DNA from: CAZVAR01 sp964625225
GTDB lineage: Bacteria; Pseudomonadota; Alphaproteobacteria; JAJUGE01
Direction of reading: 5' to 3'
Assembly: GCA_964625225.1 (NCBI GenBank)
Contig: CAZVAR010000014.1
Location: forward strand, 1 to 43,181
DNA: 43,181 nt
This document shows positions 23,551 to 31,808 of this stretch, piece by piece. The notes under the pieces are model-generated. The model was not told the DNA's origin. It was given only the letters and a program-made list of their open reading frames with translations, and made no database searches. The translations under genes and the position numbers were made by a program. Positions within the stretch are counted from its first letter, which is position 1. Each line of letters opens with the position of its first letter.

Positions 23551-25572
23551 GTGAAGGCCCAGCCCCGAATGCCCATAGCGCCGCGTAGGTCGGATCGGCT
23601 TCGCTCTGCTGCCCATCGCCTGCTGATCGACGCCACGCGATGGAGCCGCCATCGCAAGCTGCTCGTTTCGATCGGCATCGATGCCGCATTGCTGGCGCTG
23701 GGGCTGACCGTAGTGGTCCTGAGCTTCAGCGATCTCTGCGGGTGCGAACCCGCGAACATTCAGGCCGCGCCGCTGATTCTGCTCGGCACCGGCATGTCGA
23801 TCGCGGTCCTCTTTGCCGCAGGCGCTTACCGGCATGTGCTGCGGCACTGGTCGGTGCGTCCGATGTTGGTGGTCCTCGGCGGTTCCGGGCTCGCTGCGGT
23901 GACCAGCACGTTGCTGCTCGGCTACGCGTTCGCGCGTCCGATGTTGTTGGTCTATGCCTTCCCGCTGCTGTGGATCGTCGGCCTCGGACCTCTGGTGGTT
24001 TGGCGACTGTTGGGCTCGGCACTGCTGTTCCAAATTCCGCGGCGCGCCGCGCAAGATTCCGGCGCGCCGCTGGTGGTTTACGGCGCCGGGGTCGCCGGCG
24101 CCGAACTGGTGGCCGGGCTGCAGCGCGAAGCCGACTATAAGGTGGTGGCGCTGGTCGACGACGATCCGGACATGCAGGGACGCACCGTGCACGGGTGCCC
24201 CATCATCCCGCCAACCGAACTGGAGGAGCTTCTGGCCCGCAAGGCCGTCGATCAGGTTGTCGTCGCCATCCCGTCCGCTACGGTGGAGGAGCGACGCCGC
24301 GTATTGGACCGGCTTGCGCATTTCCCGGTCCGGGTCCGAACTCTGCCGCCGCTCTCTGCGATCGTTTCGGGCGAGAGCATGGTCTCCGAAATCCGCGAGG
24401 TTACCGCCGAGGAGCTGCTGTCGCGGGAACCCGTGAAGCCGGATGTCGCGCTATTGCGCCAGGAACTTGCCGGCAAGTCGGTGATGGTGACAGGCGGTGG
24501 CGGCTCGATCGGCTCCGCCCTGTGTCGGGAGATCCTGCGTCATGGTCCGGCGCGGCTGGTCGTGTTCGAGGTCTCGGAGTTCGCGCTCTACACGATCGAC
24601 CGCGAGCTCCGCGAATTGGCCCGCACTGTCGATCCGGCTGTCGAGATCCGTTCGGTGCTCGGCTCCGTCCTGTCGCCGCGCGACGTCGGCGAAGCGATCG
24701 CCGCTAACCGGGTCGACATCGTGTATCATGCGGCCGCCTACAAGCATGTGCCGTTGGTCGAAGCGAACCCGATGCGGGGCGTGGAGAACAATGTACTGGG
24801 AACGCTCCACGTGGCGGAGGCGGCGCAGCGGCTAGGCGTCAGCCGCTTCGTCCTGATCTCGACCGACAAGGCGGTGCGACCGACCAATGTCATGGGGGCC
24901 TCCAAGCGGGTTGCCGAGAAGCTGCTCGAGGGGCTGAGCCATGTCGGTGGGCCGACCCGCTTCACCCTGGTCCGGTTCGGCAACGTGATCGATTCCGCCG
25001 GATCCGTGGTGCCGCTGTTCCGTGAGCAGATCCGCCGGGGCGGGCCGGTGACCGTGACGCACCCGGATGTCACGCGCTACTTCATGACAATTCCTGAGGC
25101 TGCCGAACTGGTTATCCAGGCCGGGGCAATGGCGAAGGAAGGCGTGGAGGTTTTTCACCTGGACATGGGTGAACCGGTACGCGTTGCGGATCTGGCCCGG
25201 AAGATGATCCATCTCTCCGGCCATCACGTTGCTGGCTCGGGCTCGGGCGACACACAGGGTAAGCCGGGGATCGAGATCCGGTTCATCGGCCTGCGCCCGG
25301 GCGAGAAGCTCTACGAGGAGCTGCTGGTTACGGGGGGCGCCGAGCCGACCGCGCATCCCCGCATCTTCCGCGCACGTGACGTGAGCGCAACCTGGCCGGT
25401 GATGCAGCGCCATCTGCTGCGGCTGCGCGAGGCGGTCGAGCGCAACGATGTCAAGTTGCTGAAGCAGGTTCTGCGGGACTGCGTCGAGGACTATCGCGAA
25501 GCCGAATCGCGGTCCGTGCCCGTCCCGGCTGCCGAGCGCGGCGCGCCCCGCTACGCCAACGTCGCCGTCTAG
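23551..25572 (+). CDS. CapD/WbpM-like sugar-nucleotide dehydratase (membrane-bound)
   Basis: 673 residues. Four N-terminal membrane helices (about 38-155) are followed by a Rossmann CoA-binding-like domain (near 176, 'VYGAGVAGAELVAGL'), then an extended SDR domain with 'VTGGGGSIGSA' near 312, 'YHAAAYKHVPLVEANP' and 'STDKAVRPTNVMGASK', where Met replaces the usual catalytic Tyr (MxxxK), a hallmark of WbpM/FlaA1-type 4,6-dehydratases. These enzymes make 4-keto-6-deoxy sugar nucleotides (for example from UDP-GlcNAc) for O-antigen or capsule. The C-terminus 'LRPGEKLYEELLVTGG' is also characteristic. Divergent from wzi-like, which supports a surface-polysaccharide role. Confidence 0.94.
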   Translation: MKAQPRMPIAPRRSDRLRSAAHRLLIDATRWSRHRKLLVSIGIDAALLALGLTVVVLSFSDLCGCEPANIQAAPLILLGTGMSIAVLFAAGAYRHVLRHWSVRPMLVVLGGSGLAAVTSTLLLGYAFARPMLLVYAFPLLWIVGLGPLVVWRLLGSALLFQIPRRAAQDSGAPLVVYGAGVAGAELVAGLQREADYKVVALVDDDPDMQGRTVHGCPIIPPTELEELLARKAVDQVVVAIPSATVEERRRVLDRLAHFPVRVRTLPPLSAIVSGESMVSEIREVTAEELLSREPVKPDVALLRQELAGKSVMVTGGGGSIGSALCREILRHGPARLVVFEVSEFALYTIDRELRELARTVDPAVEIRSVLGSVLSPRDVGEAIAANRVDIVYHAAAYKHVPLVEANPMRGVENNVLGTLHVAEAAQRLGVSRFVLISTDKAVRPTNVMGASKRVAEKLLEGLSHVGGPTRFTLVRFGNVIDSAGSVVPLFREQIRRGGPVTVTHPDVTRYFMTIPEAAELVIQAGAMAKEGVEVFHLDMGEPVRVADLARKMIHLSGHHVAGSGSGDTQGKPGIEIRFIGLRPGEKLYEELLVTGGAEPTAHPRIFRARDVSATWPVMQRHLLRLREAVERNDVKLLKQVLRDCVEDYREAESRSVPVPAAERGAPRYANVAV

Positions 25573-25733
25573 GCAGATGCCCGCTTTCGCGCTGCACGGT
25601 TGGAACCACGGCACGAACCCGCCGGTTCACGCGGGAGGCGCGGAGGGTACACCATCGGGTTGCGCATCTTTTCCACCGGTCGCCCAGAGCGCATATGAGG
25701 CGAGAACGAGTGGCGAAGAGAGAAAGGGCTGAC

Positions 25734-26141
25734 ATGGTGAGCGGCGATCCCGAGACCTGGATGTGGGCCGAGGCCTGCGCGATGCTCGCGCGCGCGGAGC
25801 GGCTGCAACGTCAATTTTTTCATCCGGGCCGATCGCGCGCCCGCCTTCCTGCCTGGGAACCACCGGCCGACGTGTTCGAGACCGACCGCGAGGTTCTCAT
25901 CCTGGTGGCGCTTCCGGGGGTCGATCCGGAGCGGGTCGAAGTCGTGATCGACGAGGGTATTCTGATCGTTGCGGGACACCGCACCCTGCCGGCGGAGTTG
26001 CGCTCGGCCCTTATCCACCGCATGGAAATCCCGCAGGGGCAGTTCGAGCGCCGCATCTCGCTGCCGCCGGGCCGCTACGAGGCCGCCCGGCGATTCGCGG
26101 CGAACGGGTGCCTGCTGGTGCACCTGCGCAAGCTGGCTTGA
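25734..26141 (+). CDS. Hsp20 / alpha-crystallin small heat-shock protein
   Basis: 135 residues. The alpha-crystallin domain begins at 'PPADVFETDREVLILVALPGVDPERVEV' and includes 'DEGILIVAGHRTLP' and the late strand 'EIPQGQFERRISLPPG'; the terminal I/V-x-I/V extension is not obvious. Such chaperones hold unfolded proteins without ATP. A longer start at 25695 is possible; ATG 25734 has AAAGG nearby. It lies 16 bases before lon on the same strand, forming a proteostasis pair. Confidence 0.86.
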   Translation: MVSGDPETWMWAEACAMLARAERLQRQFFHPGRSRARLPAWEPPADVFETDREVLILVALPGVDPERVEVVIDEGILIVAGHRTLPAELRSALIHRMEIPQGQFERRISLPPGRYEAARRFAANGCLLVHLRKLA

Positions 26142-26157
26142 GACGCGGAGCAGCCTC

Positions 26158-28581
26158 ATGAATGGCGCAAAAGATCCTCTAGGCCTCCGCGGGCTGGGCA
26201 TCGCGCGTGCCGCCGACTTGCCCGGCGGCGCAGCCACGCCGCCGCTGCCACCGGACGCGCTGATCGTGGTGCCGGTGCGGGAGGTCGTCCTTTTCCCCGG
26301 CGTGGTATTTCCGATCACGGTCGGGCGGCAACGTTCGATCGCGGCCGCACAGCAAGCAGTACGGGAGGAGCGTCCGGTCGGCATCCTGATGCAACGGGAC
26401 GCGCAGGTGGCGGACCCGTCCGCGCTCGACATGCATCGCGTCGGCACTGTTGCCAACATCCTGCGCTATGTCACGGCGCCCGATGGAACCCACCATCTGG
26501 TCTGCCAGGGCGAGCAGCGCTTCCGGGTGACCGAATTCCTGGAGGGCTGGCCCTTCATGGTGGCGCGGGTCTTGCGGATCGAGGAGGTCGAGACGGCCAC
26601 GCCCGAGCTGGAGGCGCGTCTGCTCCACCTGCGTCAGCAGGCGATCGAAGCGCTGCAGCTTCTGCCGCAGGCGCCGCAGGAGCTCATCGCCGCCGTGCAG
26701 ACGGTATCCGCGGCGGGGGCGCTTGCCGATCTCGTCGCGGCTTACATGGACATCAAGCCGGAAGAGAAGCAGGAGATCCTGGAGACGATCGACCTGCCCA
26801 CCCGCCTCGACCGCGTATCCCGCCTCTTGGCGCATCGGATCGAGGTGCTGCGCCTGTCAGCGGAGATCGGCCGACAGACCAAGGCCGCGATCGACGAGCG
26901 GCAGCGCGAGGTGCTGCTGCGGGAGCAGTTGGCCGCGATCCAGAAGCAGCTCGGCGAATCGGACGGCAAGGCCGCCGAGATTCAGGAGTTGACCGAGGCG
27001 ATCGATAAGGCCGGCATGCCGGAGGAGGTCGAAACTCAAGCGCGCAAGGAACTGCGCCGGCTCGAGCGGATGCCCGAGGCCGCTGCCGAGTACGGGATGA
27101 TCCGCACCTATCTCGATTGGCTGATCGAGCTCCCGTGGAGGCTGCCTGAAGAGAAGCCGATCGACATTGCCGAGGCGCGCCGGATCCTCGACGAGGACCA
27201 TTACGGACTCGAAAAGATCAAGCGGCGCATCGTGGAATATCTTGCGGTGCGCAAGCTGGCGCCGCAGGGCAAGGCGCCGATCCTCTGCTTCGTCGGGCCG
27301 CCGGGTGTCGGCAAGACGTCGCTCGGTCAGTCGATCGCCCGCGCGATGGGCCGGAAGTTCGCGCGCGTCAGCCTCGGCGGCGTCCATGACGAGGCCGAGA
27401 TCCGGGGCCATCGCCGCACCTATATTGGCGCACTGCCCGGCAATATCATCCAGGCCATCCGCAAGGCGGGCACGCGCGACTGCGTGATGATGCTGGACGA
27501 GATCGACAAGCTCGGCGCCGGCATCCAGGGCGACCCGTCGGCGGCCCTGCTGGAGGTACTCGACCCGGAGCAGAACCACACGTTCCGGGACAATTATCTC
27601 GGGGTGCCGTTCGATCTCAGCCGGGTCGTGTTCATTGCCACGGCCAACATGCTCGACACCATCCCCGGACCGCTGCGCGACCGGATGGAGGTCATCAGCC
27701 TCGCGGGCTACACTGAGGACGAGAAGCTGCAGATCGCCCGCCGCTATCTCGTGCAGCGCCAGCTGGAGGCGAACGGGCTCACGCCGGAGCAGGCCGAGAT
27801 CGACGACGCGGCGCTCCGCGACATTATTCAGCACTATACGCGCGAGGCCGGTGTCCGGAATCTCGAACGCGAGATCGGCAAGGCGTTGCGCCACGCCGCG
27901 GTCCGCATTGCCGAAGGTGAGGCCGAGCATGTCCGTATCGGTGCCGACGACCTTCCAGCGGTACTCGGGCCACCGCGATTCGAGAACGAGGTGGCGATGC
28001 GGACCAGCGTGCCCGGCGTCGCCACCGGTCTCGCCTGGACCCCGGTCGGCGGCGACATTCTCTTCATCGAGGCCACGCGTCTGCCGGGCAGCGGCAAGCT
28101 GATCCTGACGGGTCAACTCGGCGATGTCATGCGCGAGAGCGCTCAGGCCGCGCTGAGCCTGGTCAAGACCCGCGCCGCCGAGTTGGGGCTCGCGCCGGAG
28201 CTGTTCGACAAGAGTGACATCCACATCCATGTGCCTGCAGGCGCCACTCCGAAGGACGGTCCCAGTGCCGGTGTTGCCATCTACACGGCGCTTGTCTCAC
28301 TGCTGACGGGGCGGACGGTGCGCAGCGACACGGCGATGACGGGGGAAATCAGCCTGCGCGGGCTCGTTCTCCCCGTGGGCGGCATCAAGGAGAAGGCCGT
28401 TGCGGCGGCGCGCGCCGGGATCGGCCGGGTCATGCTGCCGGCGCGAAACCGGAAGGATTACGAGGAGATCCCCGAAGACGCCCGGAACAGGCTGGAGTTC
28501 ATCTGGCTGGAGCGGGTGGACGATGCGACCGCCGCTGCGTTGGAGGGAGAACCGGCTGTGGCGGCTTCGGCTGGAGGGTGA
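26158..28581 (+). CDS. lon: Lon protease (ATP-dependent serine protease)
   Basis: 807 residues with the Lon N-terminal substrate domain (about 35-230), AAA+ core with GPPGVGKTS near 379 and 'MMLDEIDKLGAG' for Walker B, and the protease domain with S703 in 'PKDGPSAGVA' and K746 in 'GGIKEKAV', the dyad spacing of Lon (43 residues). It degrades misfolded and regulatory proteins. It immediately follows an Hsp20 gene, an unusual neighbour for the canonical clpX-lon locus, so this may be a second Lon. The next gene begins one base after its stop. Confidence 0.95.
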   Translation: MNGAKDPLGLRGLGIARAADLPGGAATPPLPPDALIVVPVREVVLFPGVVFPITVGRQRSIAAAQQAVREERPVGILMQRDAQVADPSALDMHRVGTVANILRYVTAPDGTHHLVCQGEQRFRVTEFLEGWPFMVARVLRIEEVETATPELEARLLHLRQQAIEALQLLPQAPQELIAAVQTVSAAGALADLVAAYMDIKPEEKQEILETIDLPTRLDRVSRLLAHRIEVLRLSAEIGRQTKAAIDERQREVLLREQLAAIQKQLGESDGKAAEIQELTEAIDKAGMPEEVETQARKELRRLERMPEAAAEYGMIRTYLDWLIELPWRLPEEKPIDIAEARRILDEDHYGLEKIKRRIVEYLAVRKLAPQGKAPILCFVGPPGVGKTSLGQSIARAMGRKFARVSLGGVHDEAEIRGHRRTYIGALPGNIIQAIRKAGTRDCVMMLDEIDKLGAGIQGDPSAALLEVLDPEQNHTFRDNYLGVPFDLSRVVFIATANMLDTIPGPLRDRMEVISLAGYTEDEKLQIARRYLVQRQLEANGLTPEQAEIDDAALRDIIQHYTREAGVRNLEREIGKALRHAAVRIAEGEAEHVRIGADDLPAVLGPPRFENEVAMRTSVPGVATGLAWTPVGGDILFIEATRLPGSGKLILTGQLGDVMRESAQAALSLVKTRAAELGLAPELFDKSDIHIHVPAGATPKDGPSAGVAIYTALVSLLTGRTVRSDTAMTGEISLRGLVLPVGGIKEKAVAAARAGIGRVMLPARNRKDYEEIPEDARNRLEFIWLERVDDATAAALEGEPAVAASAGG

Positions 28582-28582
28582 C

Positions 28583-29043
28583 ATGGCCCTGGTGCCGACG
28601 AGCCCGGTCTTCGAGGACGGCGGCCGGATTCCCAATCTCTATACCTGCCCCGGTCCCAACCTATCGCCGCCGCTCGCATGGGACGAGGTTCCGGGGGACG
28701 TGCTGAGCTTCGCGCTCACCTGCGAGGACCCCGACGCGCCGAAGGGCACCTTCCATCATTGGGCGGTGTACGATATTCCCGCCTATGCCCGGGAATTACC
28801 GGAAGGCTTCGGCAATGCGGAGCACGGCAACATCCGGCAGGCCCGCAACGATTTCGGCAAGATCGGCTGGGGCGGCCCATGCCCGCCGCCGGGCCACGGC
28901 GAGCACCGCTACGTGTTTCGCCTCTTCGCGCTCGGCGTCGAGAACCTGCCCGTGGGGGACGCGCCGACCTGCGCTGACATCGCCGAGGCGGCCGACACCA
29001 CCTCGTCGTGGAGGCGCAGCTCACCGGACTCTTCTCGCGATAG
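28583..29043 (+). pseudogene. YbhB/YbcL-type PEBP gene with 1-nt frameshift
   Basis: The reading frame from ATG 28583 encodes a phosphatidylethanolamine-binding-protein-like domain: 'PNLYTCPGPNLSPPLAW', 'CEDPDAPKGTFHHWAVYDIP', and 'GPCPPPGHGEHRYVFRLFAL'. After 'CADIAEAAD' near 28996 the frame goes astray; one base earlier in frame the sequence reads 'HHLVVEAQLTGLFSR' then stop at 29043, which is the expected family C-terminus. A single C is missing in 'gccgac-accacc'. It is either a real mutation or a sequencing error. The out-of-frame reading runs on to 29137 with no family similarity. Family function is unclear. Probably co-transcribed with lon. Confidence 0.85.
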
Positions 29044-29276
29044 GGGTCGCAGGACGCGCGCGGCGCCGCTTGCAAGCCTATCCCTGGGGATCTCCGAGGA
29101 CAGCGCTATCCGGACACCGGACCGGCACAGGAGATGAAGGCGGCCGGGATGGCCGATCGTCGGAGCGACCGCTGTCTTGCTGGGGATCGGAATGGCCGGG
29201 CCCGTGTGGGGTTACGGTCTGGCCGGGGCGGACCATAGCGCGCATGGTGCCGACCGAATGACAGGGAGGGAGCGGC

Positions 29277-30041
29277 ATGAAACTCTTCGATCTCAGCGGG
29301 CGGGCGGCGATCGTTACGGGCGGCAATGGCGGGATCGGGTTCGGCATGGCGCGCGCACTGGCCGAGGCCGGCGCGGCCGTCGCGATCGCCGGACGCAATA
29401 GGGAGAAAAGCACCGCCGCGGTCGCTGAACTGGAACGCCTCGGCGCGACGGCGATCGAGATCCCGGTCGATGTCCGCGACGCGCAGTCCTGCCGGGCGAT
29501 GGTGCAGGCCGCCACGGACCGCTTCGGGCGGCTCGATATCCTGATCAACAATGCCGGCACCAACATCCGCAAGCCGCCGCAGGACTATGCGCTCGAGGAA
29601 TGGCACTTGATCCTCGAGACCAATCTGACCAGTGCCTTCGTTTGCGCGCAGGCGGTGTATCCGGCGATGGTGATGTCGGGGGGCGGCAAGATCATCAACA
29701 TCGGCTCGATGATGTCGATCTTCGGCGGCCCGTTCCACGCCCCCTATGCCGCCAGCAAAGGCGGTATCGTCCAGATGACCAAGGCGCTCGCCAGCGCCTG
29801 GGCGAAGGACAACATCCAGGTCAACGCGGTGTTGCCGGGCTGGATCGACACCGAGCTCACCCGTGCCGCCCGGCGCGACATCGCGGGCCTGCACGAACAG
29901 GTGCTGGCCCGCACGCCGGCCGGTCGCTGGGGCACGCCCGAGGACCATGCCGGCATCGCGGTGTTTCTCGCTTCCCCCGCATCGGATTTCGTCACCGGTA
30001 CCGCAATCCCGGTGGACGGCGGCTACTCGATACAGGGGTAG
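29277..30041 (+). CDS. SDR-family dehydrogenase (gluconate/KduD-like)
   Basis: 254 residues of classical SDR: TGGNGGIG cofactor loop, 'NNAGTNIRKPPQDYALEEW', catalytic S-Y-K in 'IGSMMSIFGGPFHAPYAASKGG', and 'VTGTAIPVDGGYSIQG' at the end. The 'NIRKP' and 'WHLILETNL' stretches resemble 5-keto-gluconate reductase and 2-deoxy-gluconate 3-dehydrogenase (KduD) relatives, which act on sugar acids, but the substrate is not proven. GGGAGGGAG sits just before the ATG at 29277. The next gene is convergent 11 bases away. Confidence 0.88.
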   Translation: MKLFDLSGRAAIVTGGNGGIGFGMARALAEAGAAVAIAGRNREKSTAAVAELERLGATAIEIPVDVRDAQSCRAMVQAATDRFGRLDILINNAGTNIRKPPQDYALEEWHLILETNLTSAFVCAQAVYPAMVMSGGGKIINIGSMMSIFGGPFHAPYAASKGGIVQMTKALASAWAKDNIQVNAVLPGWIDTELTRAARRDIAGLHEQVLARTPAGRWGTPEDHAGIAVFLASPASDFVTGTAIPVDGGYSIQG

Positions 30042-30052
30042 CGGCCCGCCGT

Positions 30053-30961
30053 TCAGGAGAACGCCGCGAACAGCTCCTCGAAGGCGCGCATCTGGTTGCC
30101 AGCGGCCGAGGACGGCACCAGGATCGGCGTACGGATGCCGGCCTCGTACCAGCGGTCCAGCTCGTCGCGGATGCGCGCGCGCGGGCCGAACAGCGTCACG
30201 TCGGCGAGCCAGCGGTCGGTCAGGGCGCGCATAACGCCCGCCTCGTCGCCGGCCGCAAGGGCGCGCTCGGCCGCCTCCATCTCCTCACCATAGCCCGCCT
30301 CCTTCCAATAGGCCCGGTAGTTCGGCAGGCGGACATAGCCCGACAGCGTGCGGCGGTTGACTGCCTTGGCCGCCTCGACATCGTCGGAGATGCAGGTCGG
30401 GATCATGTTGCCGATGAAGAAGGCGGGGTCATCGCGTCGGCCGGGCGGCAGCACGGCGAGCGACTCGGCCATGTGCGAGCGGGCGCCGTTGGCGAACACC
30501 ATGCCGTCGGCGAGCTCGCCGGCGAGTGCGATCATCCGTTTCCGTAGTGTCGCGAGTACCAGGGGCGCCTGTGTGCCGGTCCGCGGCACAGCCCGGAGTC
30601 TCTCGACGAAGGCGCGCATATCGGAGAGCGGCCGACCGGCCTGCACGCCCATCCGCGCAATGCTCGGGCCGTGGCTGACCCCGACCCCGAAGCGGAAACG
30701 CCCACCCGAGACCTCGTGCAGGAAGGCCGCGGTATGGGCGAAATCCTCGGCTGTGCGGGCATAGATTGGCGCGATGCTGCTGCCGAACGGGATCCGCGTC
30801 GTGGCGAAGGCCAGCGCCTCGCACAACGCCATGCCGCCGAACGGGCTGGGACAGTAGATTCCGGCGAAGCCGCGCCGCTCGATCTCGCGCGCAAGCTCGA
30901 GTGTCGCGATCCGCCGCCCGGGTACGGCGGTCAGGCTGAGAGCCGGCAATTGCCGAGTCAT
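30053..30961 (-). CDS. Luciferase-like (LLM class) oxidoreductase
   Basis: 302 residues of the bacterial luciferase-like TIM-barrel fold. Evidence: 'LELAREIERRGFAGIYCPS', 'RIPFGSSIAPIYARTAEDFAHTAAFLHEVSGGRFRFGVGVSH' in two stretches, and 'ELADGMVFANG'. Such enzymes use F420 or reduced FMN. This one resembles the LLM group annotated as F420-dependent by similarity, though an FMN enzyme is as likely in a proteobacterium. Start ATG 30961 has GGGGAG upstream. No partner reductase adjoins it. Confidence 0.86.
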   Translation of the reverse strand: MTRQLPALSLTAVPGRRIATLELAREIERRGFAGIYCPSPFGGMALCEALAFATTRIPFGSSIAPIYARTAEDFAHTAAFLHEVSGGRFRFGVGVSHGPSIARMGVQAGRPLSDMRAFVERLRAVPRTGTQAPLVLATLRKRMIALAGELADGMVFANGARSHMAESLAVLPPGRRDDPAFFIGNMIPTCISDDVEAAKAVNRRTLSGYVRLPNYRAYWKEAGYGEEMEAAERALAAGDEAGVMRALTDRWLADVTLFGPRARIRDELDRWYEAGIRTPILVPSSAAGNQMRAFEELFAAFS

Positions 30962-31044
30962 GGAAGCTCCCCGATCGATGCGAATGCTCCGGGCCGCCAG
31001 CATAGGCACCGCGCTGCCGCATCGTCCATGGGGGATCGGAAGAT

Positions 31045-31118
31045 TGGAGCGGGTGATGGGAATCGAACCCACGCCGGCGGCTTGGGAAGCCGCTGCTCTA
31101 CCATTGAGCTACACCCGC
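31045..31118 (-). tRNA. tRNA-Gly (anticodon CCC)
   Basis: A 74-nt cloverleaf on the minus strand with encoded CCA. The acceptor GCGGGTG pairs with CACCCGC, and the anticodon stem GCGGC/GCCGC encloses TTCCCAA, giving CCC for GGG codons. D-arm and T-arm (GTGGG-TTCGATT-CCCAT) are intact. Confidence 0.96.
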
Positions 31119-31189
31119 AACCTGCGGCCAAAATATACGGGTTCGGCGACGATCTGCAAGAAATCCTGTAGAGCGCGAGGCCTCCGAGG

Positions 31190-31735
31190 CGCCTCCGGTC
31201 CCACTCCGTCACCGGCTCCTGCGCAGCTTCAGCAATGCGTATCCGGAAATCCGCGTGACCTTGATTTGTCAGGACACCGTGGTGCCGCCGGATAAGGTGA
31301 CGTCAGGCGACATCGATGTAGCGCTCACCAAGGAGATCGGCTGCGGGAAGGGCGGTGATACGCTGCGCATCGACCGGCTGGTCTGGACCGGCGCGCGTGG
31401 GGCCACGCCCACACCAGGGATCCCATGCCGGTGTCTTTGGGGGCAGATACATGTGTGTTCAGGCCGGTGGCCGTCGCGGCTTTGAGGAAGGCGCGCCGCG
31501 ACCGGCGAGCCATTTGCGAGGTGAGCAACATGGAGCCGAGACGGGCCACGCTTGAAGCAGACTTGGCCGTTGCACCGCTGCTGAGCCATTCGGTGCCCAA
31601 AGGGTTGGACATCATCGAGGCCGGCAATGGACTGCCGAAGCTGCCGATGTTCAGCATCAATCTCTACCGATCGGAGACGCTCAGCCCAGTGGCGAGAGAG
31701 TTCGCGCCATGTGTCCGCCGCAGCGTCGCATCGGC
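31190..31735 (+). pseudogene. LysR-type regulator remnant (substrate-binding domain)
   Basis: Two overlapping frames together read like the effector-binding half of a LysR regulator. Frame one (from about 31190 to 31400) gives 'LLRSFSNAYPEIRVTLIC', 'VTSGDIDVALTKE', and 'LRIDRLVWTGARGA'. The continuation is in another frame: 'GADTCVFRPVAVAALRKA', 'ATLEADLAVAPLLSHSVPKGL', and 'NGLPKLPMFSINLYRSE', closing near 31735. The DNA-binding helix-turn-helix (about first 90 residues) is absent; only 72 bases separate the fragment from tRNA-Gly. At least one frameshift lies at about 31400-31415. It cannot encode a working regulator. Confidence 0.82.
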
Positions 31736-31808
31736 CTCATTCAACCAGACGGAGAGTATCGGACCGGCGCTGCCGATTCCCGATACGGATATTCGGGTGC
31801 GGGATCGC

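Noticed and set aside
31045..31735. tRNA-Gly as an attachment site for an integrated element
   Set aside because: No integrase, no duplicated tRNA 3' end and no foreign cargo are seen; the LysR remnant lies on the 5' side of the tRNA, not the 3' side used by most integrases.
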